A stretch of 64,000 nucleotides of DNA from Xanthomonas sp. CFBP 8443 (lineage in GTDB: Bacteria; Pseudomonadota; Gammaproteobacteria; Xanthomonadales; Xanthomonadaceae). Position numbers and translations under genes: made by a program. Shown here piece after piece: positions 27,572-37,525 of this stretch; position 1 is the stretch's first letter; each line of letters begins with the position of its first letter. Where the stretch lies: the NCBI RefSeq assembly GCF_025666195.1, contig NZ_CP102592.1, positions 4,774,001 through 4,838,000 of the forward strand, written 5' to 3'. A model generated the notes under the pieces. It was not told the DNA's origin, did not search any database, and saw nothing but the letters and a program-made list of their open reading frames with translations.

Positions 27572-28111
27572 TCAGCGCAGCGGCGCCTGCGCGAATTCGC
27601 CGCGTTGCAGCTTGGCCACGTCGTTGCCCTGCGCGTCCTTGGCCTGCAAATCGGCGCCCTTGGCGGCGAGGTCTTTCAGCACTTCGGTACGCTGGAACAA
27701 CGCCGCGTACATCGCCGCGGTCTGGCCGGCGTTGTTGCGTTGGTCGGGCGCGCAATCGGCCTGCATCAGCCGCTTGGCGATTGCCAGTTCGCCCTTGAAG
27801 ATCGCGCCCATCAGTGCGGTGTTGCCGCGCTTGTCCTGTGCGCACGGATCGGCGCCCGCGCGCAGCAATTGCTCCACCGCCGGCTGCTGGCCGTGGTAGG
27901 CAGCCAGGATCAGCGCGGTATAGCCCTTGTCGTCGCGGGCATTGAGGTCGTAGTGCGCCTGGATGAACTCGGCCAGCATGTCCTGGCGGCCTTCGCGCGC
28001 GGCATCGAAGAAGTAGTCGCGTAGTTGCGCCTGGATCTTGGCCGGATCAGCGGGCGCGGCGGTCGCCGAGGCGGCGGCCAGGCTCAGGACGAGAAGAAAG
28101 AAGCGACGCAT
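27572..28111 (-). CDS. ankB: Periplasmic ankyrin-repeat protein downstream of catalase
   Basis: A 179-residue protein with a signal peptide (cleavage after about residue 19, TAAPA) and four to five ankyrin repeats (DDKGYTALILAAYHGQQPAV, DKRGNTALMGAIFKGELA, NNAGQTAAMYAALFQR). It lies 67 bases after the catalase gene on the same strand. The katB-ankB arrangement is known in Pseudomonas aeruginosa, where the ankyrin protein supports periplasmic catalase activity. The same role is inferred here. Confidence 0.88.
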   Translation of the reverse strand: MRRFFLLVLSLAAASATAAPADPAKIQAQLRDYFFDAAREGRQDMLAEFIQAHYDLNARDDKGYTALILAAYHGQQPAVEQLLRAGADPCAQDKRGNTALMGAIFKGELAIAKRLMQADCAPDQRNNAGQTAAMYAALFQRTEVLKDLAAKGADLQAKDAQGNDVAKLQRGEFAQAPLR

Positions 28112-28178
28112 GCTCGGTCTCCGGAAAGAAGGCGCAGCGCGGCGTGGGGGAGGCGCCGCCGCGCTGCGCAGTGAACGG

Positions 28179-29702
28179 TCAATCCCGCAGTTGCGCGGCC
28201 AGCTGCTTGACCCGCGCCAGGTCGCCCTTGGCGACGCGGGCGACGCCGCTGCCGTAGGCCGGATCGGCTTTGTACAGGAACGACAGCATGATGTGCTTGC
28301 TGGCGTCGTCGGTGCCGGCCAGCGATTCGCCGAAGCTCTGGATCAGGTCCTGCTGCTCCTTCTTGCTGTAGCTGCGGAACAGTTCGCCGGCCTGCTTGAA
28401 GTTCTGCTCGCGGGTGATCTTCGCCTGCTGCGTGGTGCCGGACAGCGGCAGCTGGCTGTAGCGCGCGTTCGGATCCTGCGGGCGCGGGGCGAGCCGGCTG
28501 GGCTCGTAGTTGACGCCGCTCGCGGTGGCGCCGGAGTTCATCGCGCCGTCCTGATTGCCGTTGTTGACCGTCACCAGTGGCCGGTTCACCGGCAGACTCA
28601 GGCCATTGGTACCGACCCGGTACAACTGGGTATCGGCATAGGAGAAGATGCGCCCCTGCAGCAGGCGGTCTTCCGAGGGTTCGATGCCCGGCACCAGGTT
28701 GGCCGGCGCCATCGCCACCTGCTCGGTCTCCTGGAAGAAGTTGTCCACGTTCTTGTTCAGCACCATCTGTCCGATCTTGCGCTCGGGCACGTCCGGCCAG
28801 ATCTTGGTCGCATCCAGCGGATCGAAGTCGAACTTGGCCAGGTCTTCCGGCTTCAGCACCTGGATGTACAGGTCCCACTTCGGATAGTCGCCCTGCTTGA
28901 TCGCGCCGACCAGATCGTTGGTCAGGTGGCTATAGTCCTTGCCCTGCACCTGCGCCACCTGCTTCGGGTCCAGGTTCTTCAGGCCTTGCAGCGACTTCCA
29001 ATGGAACTTGACGTAGTGCACCTCGCCTTGCGCGTTGACCAGTTTGTAGGCGTGCACGCCGTTGCCGTCCATGAAGCGGTAGCCGGCCGGCGTGCCTTCG
29101 TTGGAGTACAGCAGGGTCAGCGTGCGCGTGGCTTCGGGCACGTGCGAGAAGAAATCGAAGCGGCGCGCATCGTCGTCGAGATTGGTCCGCGGATCCGGCT
29201 TGAACGCATGCACCATGTCGGGGAACTTGATCGCATCGCGGATGAAGAAGGTCGGGAAGTTGTTGCCGACCAGGTCCCAGTTGCCTTCGCTGGTGTAGAA
29301 CTTGGTGGCGAAGCCGTGCGGATCGCGCAGCGTCTCCGGCGAATGGTTGCCGTGCACCACCGAGGAGAACCGCACGAACACCGGCGTCTTCGCGCCGGCA
29401 GTGAACACCTTGGCCTTGGTCAGGTCGGAGATGTCGGCGCTGGCGGTGAACGCGCCATGCACGCCGGTGCCGCGCGCGTGCACCACGCGCTCGGGGATGC
29501 GCTCGCGATCGAAGCGCTGCAGCTTCTGGATCAGCTGCACATCCTGCAGCAGGGTCGGACCGGTGGCGCCGGCGGTCTGCGAGTTCTGGTTGTCGCCCAC
29601 CGGCGCACCGTTGTCGCGCGTGAGCGTGGACTGCGCGAACCCGGCGGGAACGATCAGGGTCTGCGACAGCAGGGCGAGCACCAACAGTGTTCCAGGGCGC
29701 AT
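28179..29702 (-). CDS. katB: Periplasmic monofunctional catalase
   Basis: A 507-residue clade-3-type haem catalase that breaks down hydrogen peroxide. The first 23 residues are a signal peptide (ending GFAQ). The active-site His75 lies in VVHARGTGVHGAF, the Asn in GNNFPTFFIRDAIKF, and the haem-ligand Tyr in RIFSYADTQLYRVG. Its partner ankyrin gene follows. Upstream, at 29770-29784, CTAT-N7-ATAG matches the inner part of an OxyR site, suggesting peroxide induction. Confidence 0.95.
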   Translation of the reverse strand: MRPGTLLVLALLSQTLIVPAGFAQSTLTRDNGAPVGDNQNSQTAGATGPTLLQDVQLIQKLQRFDRERIPERVVHARGTGVHGAFTASADISDLTKAKVFTAGAKTPVFVRFSSVVHGNHSPETLRDPHGFATKFYTSEGNWDLVGNNFPTFFIRDAIKFPDMVHAFKPDPRTNLDDDARRFDFFSHVPEATRTLTLLYSNEGTPAGYRFMDGNGVHAYKLVNAQGEVHYVKFHWKSLQGLKNLDPKQVAQVQGKDYSHLTNDLVGAIKQGDYPKWDLYIQVLKPEDLAKFDFDPLDATKIWPDVPERKIGQMVLNKNVDNFFQETEQVAMAPANLVPGIEPSEDRLLQGRIFSYADTQLYRVGTNGLSLPVNRPLVTVNNGNQDGAMNSGATASGVNYEPSRLAPRPQDPNARYSQLPLSGTTQQAKITREQNFKQAGELFRSYSKKEQQDLIQSFGESLAGTDDASKHIMLSFLYKADPAYGSGVARVAKGDLARVKQLAAQLRD

Positions 29703-29769
29703 GGCGTCAGCTCGTGTTGAGGGAGCTGAAGCATGGCGGTGGCGCTGCAGGCTGAGAATTCGTTAGTTG

Positions 29770-29784
29770 CTATGGCTGCGATAG
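29770..29784. promoter_or_regulatory. OxyR-like element upstream of katB
   Basis: CTAT-N7-ATAG is exact for the inner half-sites of the OxyR consensus. The outer tetramers at the expected spacing are poor matches. It lies about 70-80 bases before the katB start codon. Confidence 0.4.
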
Positions 29785-29920
29785 GCGCGACGGATGCCTG
29801 CATGCTGTTGTGACTGCGGTCCTCGCACATGTGCGTTGCGCTTTGCACTTCGTGCCATGAGCGCCTCGCACAAGCGGCGCGAGGCGAGGCAAGCGACATC
29901 AAAATGTAGACAGCGTGGCG

Positions 29921-32050
29921 CTAGCCGATCACCCGCTTGAACGGCGGCAACGCATCGATGATGCGCTTGCCGTAGCGTTTGGTCAGCAAGCGCGAGTCGA
30001 GGATGATGACCCGGCCGTGGTCGCTGGAGCTGCGGATCAGGCGGCCGGCGAACTGGGTCAGGGTACGCAGCGCGTGCGGTACCGCGATCAGGTTGAAGGC
30101 GTTGAGGCCGCGGCTTTCGAACCACTCGCCGAGCGTGGCGGTCTGCGGGTCGGTCGGCACCGCGAACGGCACCTGGGTGATGACCACGGTGGTGCAGGCG
30201 TCGCCCGGCAGGTCCAGGCCTTCGCCGAACGAATTCAACCCGAACAGCACCGAGCCCTCGCCGGCACCGATGCGGCGCATATGCTCGCCGATCATCTGCG
30301 ACTTGGAACCCTCGCCCTGCACCAGCACCCGGTTGCGCTGCGCAACCGGCAGCAGGTCGGCGACCTTGAGCATCTTCCAGCGCGAAGTGAACAGCACGAT
30401 TGAGCCCTTGCCCCAGTCCAGTTCCTTGACCAGATAGCGCGCGACCTCGCGTGGATGGCCCTCGCGGTCGTCCGGCGCGACCGGGAATTTCGGCACGATC
30501 AGTTCGGCCTGGTTGGGCAGGTCGAACGGCGAGGACAGCGACACCATCTCGGCATGCGCGGGCAGGCCGTTGTCGATCGCCAGCGCCTGGAAATCGCCGC
30601 CGCCGGTCAGCGTGGCCGAGGTCAGCACCGCCGAGTCCACTTCGCTCCACAGCAGCGCGCGCAGCACCTGCGCGGCCGACACCGGCGAGCAATGGCAGAC
30701 CAGGTCGGCATCGCGCGAGGCGGTGATCCAGCGCGCCATCGGCGCCTGCCCATCCTGGTCCTCGCGGCGCCAGCCCAGCCACAGTGCGTACTGCTGCTCG
30801 ACCATCTCCAGGGCCATGCCCAGGCTGCGCTGCAGGCGCTCCTTGGCCGCGTCCTCCTGTTTGGATTTGGCCACCAGCTGATGCGCGGCCTGCACCCAGT
30901 TGAGCAGTGCGGCGGTGTCCTGCGCCTGCGCGTCGATGAACGGCTTCCAGTCCTCGGGCAGGCGCCCGTTGGGCGCGCGCCACATCGGTTCCTCCTGGCC
31001 TGGATCCGGCACCCAGGCGCGTTCGATCTCGGCGCGGAATGCCTTCAAGCCCTTGCTGACCTGGGTGGCCAGTTCGATCGCCTCGTTCGGCAACTGGTTG
31101 CCGATGGTGTCCTTGTCGGCCAGCCGGTAGGCCGCGCCGACCAGCGACTGCAGGCGGCCGGTGCGCCGCGCCATGTCGTCCAAGGCCAGGTTGGCCGCGC
31201 CCTGGTCGATGGCGACGCCGGCGATGTGGTGGCCCTCGTCGAGCACCAGCAGCATGTCCGCCGGCGGCGCGATCAGCGGCTGGCCGTTGTCGCTGTCGCC
31301 CAGCGCCAGCGCAGATAGCAGCAAGGCGTGGTTGGTGACCACGATCTGCGCGTCGCGCACGTCGCTGCGCGCTTTCAGCACCGGGCATTGCACCGCGAAC
31401 GAGCAGCGGCGTCCGGCGCAGCCGGCGGCATTGGTGGTGATGCGCGCGCGCAGCGACGGCGGGATCGGCTCCGGCGCGGTGTCCAGGTCGCCGTTCCAGG
31501 TCTTGTCGGCGTAGGCCTTGGCCAGGCCGCGCGCCTGCTCGGCCTCGGCCGGGCTCAGCGGGCGATCGTACAGCGGCGCCTCGTCCTCGAACATGCTGTC
31601 CTGCGCGGCTTCGCCATGCAGCTCGGCCACGTTGCGCGCGCACAGGTAGCGGGTGCGGCCCTTGGCCAGCGCCACCGTCGCCTCGATGCCGGTGGCCTTG
31701 AGGAAGGCGGGAATGTCGCGTTCCACCAATTGCGATTGCAGCGCCACGGTGCCGGTGCTGATCACCAGCTTCTTCTTGCTGGCCAGCGCGATCGGTACGC
31801 CGGCGGTGAGGTAGCCCAGGCTCTTGCCGACGCCGGTGGGCGCCTCGGCCACGCCGACGCCGCCGCTGGTGCCCAGCGCGCGCGACACCACCCCGATCAT
31901 CTGGCTCTGCGCGCGGCGCACGCGGAACCCGGGGGTGTTGGCCTGCAGCTTGGTGTAGGCGTCGCGGATGGCGAGCTTCAGCGGCTCGGTCAGCTCGCGC
32001 TGGGGCTTGCCGGGCGCGGACTGCGCGGCCGGCGTGGAGGTGTCGTTCAT
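29921..32050 (-). CDS. dinG: ATP-dependent DNA helicase DinG
   Basis: A 709-residue XPD-like superfamily 2 helicase that unwinds 5' overhang DNA, R-loops and D-loops. Walker A is EAPTGVGKSLGY. Four Fe-S cluster cysteines are visible (YLCARN, then GCAGRRCSFAVQCPVL). The Walker B/DEAH-like box is VLDEGHH, and the C-terminal motif VI is FAGRLIRSSSDHGRV. The ATG gives the expected length. It is monocistronic between two membrane genes and catalase. Confidence 0.95.
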   Translation of the reverse strand: MNDTSTPAAQSAPGKPQRELTEPLKLAIRDAYTKLQANTPGFRVRRAQSQMIGVVSRALGTSGGVGVAEAPTGVGKSLGYLTAGVPIALASKKKLVISTGTVALQSQLVERDIPAFLKATGIEATVALAKGRTRYLCARNVAELHGEAAQDSMFEDEAPLYDRPLSPAEAEQARGLAKAYADKTWNGDLDTAPEPIPPSLRARITTNAAGCAGRRCSFAVQCPVLKARSDVRDAQIVVTNHALLLSALALGDSDNGQPLIAPPADMLLVLDEGHHIAGVAIDQGAANLALDDMARRTGRLQSLVGAAYRLADKDTIGNQLPNEAIELATQVSKGLKAFRAEIERAWVPDPGQEEPMWRAPNGRLPEDWKPFIDAQAQDTAALLNWVQAAHQLVAKSKQEDAAKERLQRSLGMALEMVEQQYALWLGWRREDQDGQAPMARWITASRDADLVCHCSPVSAAQVLRALLWSEVDSAVLTSATLTGGGDFQALAIDNGLPAHAEMVSLSSPFDLPNQAELIVPKFPVAPDDREGHPREVARYLVKELDWGKGSIVLFTSRWKMLKVADLLPVAQRNRVLVQGEGSKSQMIGEHMRRIGAGEGSVLFGLNSFGEGLDLPGDACTTVVITQVPFAVPTDPQTATLGEWFESRGLNAFNLIAVPHALRTLTQFAGRLIRSSSDHGRVIILDSRLLTKRYGKRIIDALPPFKRVIG

Positions 32051-32105
32051 CCGCGCATTTTCTCACGTCCGGTCGCACGGATTGACACCGGCGCGGGCGC
32101 GGACC

Positions 32106-32468
32106 TTAACGCGGCGCGGAAGGCTTGTGCGGCAACGCGCGCCGCAAGGCCTGCAACAACAGCGCCACGCCGAGCACGTACAGCGCATCTTCCAGCAGGC
32201 GGATCGACGCGTAGGTCCATGCGTACGGCTCGGTGAGCCGATCGGACATCAGTTGCGTCCAGCCCACCGCCGCGTTCAGCGCGCGCGGCAGCACCGCGTT
32301 CGCCATCAGCACCGCCAATCCGGCCTGCGCCAGCGTGCGTGCGCGGCCAGGCGCCAGGCGCGCGAGCAGCAGCAGGCCGATCAGCGGCAGCAGGAAGCGC
32401 GCCAGCAGGCCGATCCCGCCGGTCACCATCTTGACCTCCAGCAGCGGCTGGATCGCAGTCGCCAGCAT
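32106..32468 (-). CDS. Hypothetical membrane protein
   Basis: A 120-residue protein with three to four hydrophobic helices (LLARFLLPLIGLLLLARL, AGLAVLMANAVLPRAL, RLLEDALYVLGVALLLQAL) and a basic tail. The ATG is preceded by aaggaga. The next upstream gene on the same strand is also a small membrane protein, so the two may form an operon. No family recognised. Confidence 0.68.
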   Translation of the reverse strand: MLATAIQPLLEVKMVTGGIGLLARFLLPLIGLLLLARLAPGRARTLAQAGLAVLMANAVLPRALNAAVGWTQLMSDRLTEPYAWTYASIRLLEDALYVLGVALLLQALRRALPHKPSAPR

Positions 32469-32560
32469 TGCCGTCTCCTTCGGTTGCGCCGCGTCGGCAC
32501 CGGCGCGGCGGGTGCCGGACGACACCGCGCCCGGACCCGCCAGCCGGCGCGGAATAGGTT

Positions 32561-32887
32561 CTAGCGCGGCAGAGCGAACCGCAGCGCCAGCACCACCAGC
32601 AGCATCGCCACTGCGTGCAGGATGGTGAACACGGCCTGCAGGATGCCGTACCAGGCCGCGTAGCTGGTGAACGTTCCGCCCTGGGACACGATCCATATCG
32701 GCAACAGCGAGGTCACCGAGCCGCATAGCCCGCCGACCAGCAGCAGGCTCAAGCCCCACAGGCCGAGCGTGCGTGCACGGCCGGGGCGGCGCGTGGACAA
32801 CAGCACCACTCCGACGCCGAGCACGATCAGGATCGGCAGCTGGAAGCCCACCGTGGTCAACAACTGAAGCAGGAATCCATTGTCCAT
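32561..32887 (-). CDS. Hypothetical three-helix membrane protein
   Basis: A 108-residue protein with hydrophobic helices near residues 12-30, 40-66 and 78-104 and short basic loops (TRRPGRARTLG). It begins 43 bases after the aroE stop on the same strand and may share its transcript. No function recognised. Confidence 0.72.
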   Translation of the reverse strand: MDNGFLLQLLTTVGFQLPILIVLGVGVVLLSTRRPGRARTLGLWGLSLLLVGGLCGSVTSLLPIWIVSQGGTFTSYAAWYGILQAVFTILHAVAMLLVVLALRFALPR

Positions 32888-32930
32888 GCGATCTCCGTGG
32901 AAGCTGAAAGAAAGCGCCGGAGCGCTCGGG

Positions 32931-33779
32931 TCAGTCGGCGCTCACCAGCACCGCATCGCGCGCGCGCAGCGCGGCGTAGACCGGATCGGTGTCCGGACGC
33001 ACGCCGTGCCAGCGCTCGAAGCTCTCGGCCGCCTGCTCGACCAGCATGCCCAGGCCGTCGACGGTATCGCGGCAGTTGGCCGCGCGCGCCCACGCCAGGA
33101 ACGGGATCGCGATCTCGCCGTAGTTCAGGTCCACCGCCAGGGTCATGCTGTTGACCAGCGACAGCGGCAGCGAGAATCCCGCCGCCTCGTCGCGGCCGGC
33201 GGCGGTGGCGTTGACGATCAGTTCGAAGTCGCCCAGTTCGCGCAGGTCTTCCCAGTAGCGGGACATGGCGCGCGCCGGTTCGCCCAGCGCATCGACCAGC
33301 GCATCGGCACGTTCGGGCGAGCGGTTGACGATCATCAGCTGCTGCACGCCGGCGTCCAGCAGCGCCGGCGCCACCCCGCGCGCGGCGCCGCCGGCGCCGA
33401 GCAGCAGCGCGCGGCGACCGCGCAGGTCCAGGCCGTTGCGCCCGGTCAGGTCGCGCACCAGGCCGGCGCCGTCGGTGTTGTCGCCGTGCCACTGCCCGTC
33501 GCGGTAGCTGAGCGTGTTGACCGCCCCGGCGCGCTGCGCACGTTCGCTGTGGATCACGCTGTGCGCGTAGGCGGCTTCCTTCAGCGGCAAGGTCACGTTG
33601 GCGCCCACCCCGCCCTCCGCGGCAAACGCCGCCAGCGCCGCCGCAAAGCCGTCCGGCATGGCGTCGATCGCGTCGTACTGCAGGGCGATACCGGCCTGCT
33701 TGGCGAAGTCGGCATGGATGCGCGGCGACAGCGAATGGGTGACGGGATGGCCGAACACGGCATAACGGGATGTGGGCAT
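32931..33779 (-). CDS. aroE: Shikimate dehydrogenase
   Basis: A 282-residue NADP-dependent enzyme reducing 3-dehydroshikimate in the aromatic amino acid pathway. Substrate-binding SLSPRIH lies at the start. The catalytic Lys is in [11 protein letters not shown] and the catalytic Asp in GDNTDGAGL. The nucleotide fold is [12 protein letters not shown] with VNRSPERA as the NADP-phosphate loop. The start [12 protein letters not shown] is the conserved one; an extension of four residues (MERS) is also possible. It is divergent from the beta-propeller gene with only about 50 bases between. Confidence 0.96.
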   Translation of the reverse strand: MPTSRYAVFGHPVTHSLSPRIHADFAKQAGIALQYDAIDAMPDGFAAALAAFAAEGGVGANVTLPLKEAAYAHSVIHSERAQRAGAVNTLSYRDGQWHGDNTDGAGLVRDLTGRNGLDLRGRRALLLGAGGAARGVAPALLDAGVQQLMIVNRSPERADALVDALGEPARAMSRYWEDLRELGDFELIVNATAAGRDEAAGFSLPLSLVNSMTLAVDLNYGEIAIPFLAWARAANCRDTVDGLGMLVEQAAESFERWHGVRPDTDPVYAALRARDAVLVSAD

Positions 33780-33831
33780 GGAACGCTCGTTGGTTGTTTT
33801 AGACTGGTCGCGACATCCGAAGGAATCCGAC

Positions 33832-34731
33832 ATGCGGACCCCCGCCCTGCCGCTCGCGCTGGCCGCGAGTTTACTCTGCGCGCCGTCGGCGTTCGCGCTT
33901 TCCGAGTTCGGCATCGAGGGCATGGGCGTGGTCTCGACCAAGGCCGACGAGACCCGTGCCAGCGTTTCCGTGGATGGCCAGCGCATCGTCTGGGCCAGTG
34001 CCGACCGCGCCGGCGGGCCCAGTGGCGGCGACCTGTGGCAGGCCACGCTGCGCGACGGGCGCTGGGCCGACGCGCAGCCGCTGCCGGCGCCGCTGAACAC
34101 GCCCGGCGCCGACACCGACCCGTTCTTCAGCGCCGACGGGCGCTGGCTGTATTTCGCCTCCGACCGCGCCGGCGGCCATGGCGGCGGCGATCTGTACCGC
34201 GCGCCGGTGCTGGCCGACGGCCGCTACGGCCCGCCGCAGAACCTGGGCGCGGCGGTGAATTCACGCGGCGACGAACGCACGCCGGCGCTGTCGCTGGACG
34301 GCACCCGGCTGCTGTTCGCCAGCGACGGGCATGGCGGTGCCGGCGGCATGGACCTGTTCGTGGCGCGGCTGCAAGGCCAGGTCTTCGGCCAGTTGCAGGC
34401 GCTGGATGGGATCGACAGCGCCGACGACGAAACCGATGCCGCCTGGCTGGGCGACGGCCGCGCGCTGGTGTTCGCGCGGGCGCGCAAAGCGCAAGGCGCG
34501 CAGGTGTGGCTGGCGCAGTGCGCCGCTGGGCGCTACGTGCAGCCGCAGCCGCTGGCGCTGTCGTTCAACGGTGCCGACGGCGACACGCGCGGCGCGGTAC
34601 TGGACGCCTCCAAACCGAGCGAGTTGCTGGTCGTCGGCAGTGCGCGCGCACCGAAGGCCGGCCAGCGCGACGTGTACCGGATGAAGGCCCCGGCGGCGAG
34701 CGGCAGCGACGATTGTGCGGGTGCGCGCTGA
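33832..34731 (+). CDS. Secreted TolB-like beta-propeller (PD40) protein
   Basis: A 299-residue protein with a signal peptide (about 1-22, ending AFA). It has four to five WD40-like PD40 blades recognised by [36 protein letters not shown] and [15 protein letters not shown]. The [14 protein letters not shown] repeats resemble those of OmpA-associated propellers. aagga precedes the ATG; an earlier in-frame Met lacks both ribosome site and signal. Periplasmic location is likely; role unknown. Confidence 0.82.
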   Translation: MRTPALPLALAASLLCAPSAFALSEFGIEGMGVVSTKADETRASVSVDGQRIVWASADRAGGPSGGDLWQATLRDGRWADAQPLPAPLNTPGADTDPFFSADGRWLYFASDRAGGHGGGDLYRAPVLADGRYGPPQNLGAAVNSRGDERTPALSLDGTRLLFASDGHGGAGGMDLFVARLQGQVFGQLQALDGIDSADDETDAAWLGDGRALVFARARKAQGAQVWLAQCAAGRYVQPQPLALSFNGADGDTRGAVLDASKPSELLVVGSARAPKAGQRDVYRMKAPAASGSDDCAGAR

Positions 34732-34836
34732 CGGCGACGGCTGCGCTGCCGGACGTGCGAATGCCGAAGATCGGTGACGCATGCCTGTCTGCAAGCGCTG
34801 CTGGAACGGTCGCTGCAATGATCGTTGATGCAGTTG

Positions 34837-34910
34837 GTCGCGGCTGAAGCCGCTCCTACAAAAAAGCGAGCTGCGCCTTCTGCCCTTGTAGGAGCGGCTT
34901 CAGCCGCGAC
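34837..34910. repeat. REP-type inverted pair
   Basis: Two exact copies of a 24-base element face each other at 34837-34860 and 34887-34910 with a 26-base spacer. Each contains gcggcttcagccgc, itself a palindrome, and ends in the tgtaggag motif. They lie between two converging genes. An identical element pair recurs at 40613-40682. Confidence 0.88.
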
Positions 34911-34991
34911 AGACGCAGCGATGAAGACAACGCCACCGGATTCGATCCGGGGCCGATAACTCTCCCCGAATCGCTCCACCCGCATCAGACC

Positions 34992-37493
34992 TCAATACAC
35001 ATCGCGCCGATAACGCCCGGCCGCGCTGAGCGTATCCAGCGCATCCTCGCCGAGGATGTCGCGCAAGGCCGTATCCACGCCGCGCGCCATGCTGTCCAGG
35101 CTGCCGCAGACGTGCAGCGTGGCGCCGCGCGCGATCCAGGCGCGCACCTCGTCGGCGGCGTCGCGCAGGCGATCCTGCACGTAGACCTTGCCCGGCTGGT
35201 CGCGCGAGAACGCCAGGTCCAGGCGCTGCAGATGACCACTGTCGTGCCAGGCGCGCAGTTCCGCGCCGAACAGCGCATCGTGCGCGGCGTTGCGCTCGCC
35301 GAACAGCAACCAATGCCCATGCGCGCCGGCAACCTCGGCTTCGCGCAGCAGGCTGCGCAGGCCGGCGATGCCGGTGCCGTTGCCGATCAGCAGCAGCGGC
35401 GCATCGCCGTGCCGGCGGAAACCGGGATTGGCGCGCACCCGTGCCTGCACCGCGGTGCCCAGCGGCGCATGCAGACACAGCCAACCCGAGCCCAGGCCGG
35501 CGCTGCCGTCGTCGCGCCGGGTCAGGCGCACCACCAGTTGCAGCAGGCCGTCGGCCGGCACCGAGGCGATCGAGTATTCGCGCAGCGGCAGCTGCGGCAG
35601 CGCATCGAGCCAGGCCTGCAGATCGTGCGCGTCCCCAGGGGGCGCCAGGTCGCGATCGGCCAGCGCCGCCTGCAACGGCAGCGACACGCCACCGGCGCGC
35701 AGCGGCGTGTCCGCCGCCAGGCCATGCGCGTCCAGCCAGGTGCGCACGGCGTCCGCGGCATGGCATGGCTGCACTTCCAGAATGTCGCCCGCCTGCCATT
35801 GCGCCTGCGCCGGCGGCGCCAGATCGATGCGCCACACCGGCGCGCCGGCGCTGCCGGGATTGAGCAGCGCGCGCCCGGCCAATCGCCACTCCAGCGACGG
35901 CGGCGCCTGCAGTTCCGGCGCCGCCGCGGCCACGCCGGTGACCGCGGACAACTGCCGCTGCCATTGCGCCAGCGCCTGCGGGTCGGCGTTGTCCACCTCC
36001 ACCGCCGGGAACAGCGCCTGCGCGCCCTGCGCGGCCAGCCACTGCTCCAGCCGCCGCGAAAATCCGCAGAAGCGCGCGTACTGGCGATCGCCCAGCGCCA
36101 GCAGCGCATAGCCGAGCTCGGGCAGCGCCTGCGCCTGGCGCAGCACCTTCTTCTCGAACGCGCGCGCCGGGTCCGGCGCCTCGCCGTCGCCGAAGGTGCT
36201 GACCACGAACAGCGCACGCCGCGCGCGCAGCAGTTGCGCCGTATCCAGTTGCGCCAGCGATTGCACCTGCACCGGTACGCCGGCCGCCTGCAGCTGTCCG
36301 GCGGCCTGCCAGGCCAGGCGCTCGGCGAATCCGCTCTGGCTGGCGAATCCGACCAGCCACGGCTCGGCGGCCGCCGGCGCAGTCGGCCCCAGGCCGCTCC
36401 GCGCACTGCGCAGCGCGCGCTTCTTGCGCCGCCGGTCCAGGTACAGCAACCAGCCGGTGACGAAAAACAGCGGCATGCACAGGCTGGCCAGCAGCACCAG
36501 CACGCGCCCGGGCAGGCCGAAGAAGCTGCCGCTGTGCAGGGCGAAGACGCTGCTCAGCAACTGTCGACCCAGCGGCTGCTGTCGATAGTCCAGGCGGCGC
36601 ACGACGCGCCCGCTGCGCGGATCGATCTCCACGCCGTCGAAGGCGCGGCTGTGCACCGGATCTTCCGCCAGGTAGCGCGCGATCGCCGGCTGGCCGGGAC
36701 GCCCGGGCAGGCGCAGGTCCAGGTAGGCGCGGCGCACGCCGGGCAGCGCATCGAGCGCGGCCTGCAGCCGCGCATAGTCCACCGCCGGCGGCTTGCCGCC
36801 ACGGCCGCCGCCGCTTTCCGCGCGCTCGCCGCCGAGCACCGCCACCAGCCCTTGCCGGTACCAGTCGTAGGACCAGTACAACCCGGTCAGCGCGATCAGC
36901 AGGTAGATGGCCAGGCACCAGGTGCCGATCACCGAATGCAGGCTCCACAGGAAGCCGCGTCCCTGCCGCTTCCATTCCACCGCCCACCACGCGCGCCAGC
37001 TCCACCATTGCCGCGGCCAGCGCAGGTACAGCCCGGACAGGCAGAAGAACAGCAGCACGATCGCGCAGGCGCCGGTGACGGCCTTGCCGCGCTCGCCGGC
37101 GGCCAAACGCCGATGCAGGTCCTCGACGAAGGCGAAGAAGCCGGTCAAGCGCGGCTCCGCCACGGTCTGCCCGGTATAGGGATCGAAATACAGGCGCCCG
37201 CCGTCGCCGCCGGCCAGGCGTACGTTGGACGGGCGCGTGCCGGTCGGGTCGATCAGCAGGCGCGTGGTGCGGTGCGCACCGCCCAGGTCCAGCCGCCGCG
37301 CCAGTTCGGCCAGCGGCAGCGGCGATTCGCCGGCGGCGTGGCGCGCGGCCGCCTCGGCCAGCGGCGGGTTGGCCCAGCGCACGATCTCGTCCTCGAACGC
37401 CAGCGTGGCCCCGCTCAGGCCCATCACCGACAGCACCAGTCCGGCGCTGATGCCGAGCAGCCAGTGCAGCTGGAACAACAGCTTCTTGGTCAC
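34992..37493 (-). CDS. PepSY-membrane/flavodoxin/ferredoxin-reductase fusion
   Basis: An 833-residue inner-membrane flavoprotein. The N-terminal third is a PepSY_TM unit with four helices (LLFQLHWLLGISAGLVLSV at the start; LHSVIGTWCLAIYLLIALTG in the middle). After a short basic linker comes a flavodoxin-like domain (LVGFASQSGFAERLAW, FVVSTFGDGEAPDPARAF). A sulfite-reductase-alpha-type FAD/NADPH domain follows (LREYSIASVPADG, LLIGNGTGIAGLRSLL, ending YRRDVY). This layout fits NADPH-driven transmembrane electron transfer, probably reduction of periplasmic iron chelates. The GTG start is chosen because the cytoplasmic N-terminus then meets the first helix directly. A Fur-like box upstream supports iron control. 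Confidence 0.88.
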   Translation of the reverse strand: MTKKLLFQLHWLLGISAGLVLSVMGLSGATLAFEDEIVRWANPPLAEAAARHAAGESPLPLAELARRLDLGGAHRTTRLLIDPTGTRPSNVRLAGGDGGRLYFDPYTGQTVAEPRLTGFFAFVEDLHRRLAAGERGKAVTGACAIVLLFFCLSGLYLRWPRQWWSWRAWWAVEWKRQGRGFLWSLHSVIGTWCLAIYLLIALTGLYWSYDWYRQGLVAVLGGERAESGGGRGGKPPAVDYARLQAALDALPGVRRAYLDLRLPGRPGQPAIARYLAEDPVHSRAFDGVEIDPRSGRVVRRLDYRQQPLGRQLLSSVFALHSGSFFGLPGRVLVLLASLCMPLFFVTGWLLYLDRRRKKRALRSARSGLGPTAPAAAEPWLVGFASQSGFAERLAWQAAGQLQAAGVPVQVQSLAQLDTAQLLRARRALFVVSTFGDGEAPDPARAFEKKVLRQAQALPELGYALLALGDRQYARFCGFSRRLEQWLAAQGAQALFPAVEVDNADPQALAQWQRQLSAVTGVAAAAPELQAPPSLEWRLAGRALLNPGSAGAPVWRIDLAPPAQAQWQAGDILEVQPCHAADAVRTWLDAHGLAADTPLRAGGVSLPLQAALADRDLAPPGDAHDLQAWLDALPQLPLREYSIASVPADGLLQLVVRLTRRDDGSAGLGSGWLCLHAPLGTAVQARVRANPGFRRHGDAPLLLIGNGTGIAGLRSLLREAEVAGAHGHWLLFGERNAAHDALFGAELRAWHDSGHLQRLDLAFSRDQPGKVYVQDRLRDAADEVRAWIARGATLHVCGSLDSMARGVDTALRDILGEDALDTLSAAGRYRRDVY

Positions 37494-37525
37494 GGAACAG
37501 GCACGGTCGAAGGCGGCCGCGCATT

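Noticed and set aside
29763..32078. 771-codon frame over dinG
   Set aside because: Same strand, other frame; dinG motifs are in the 29921-32050 frame.
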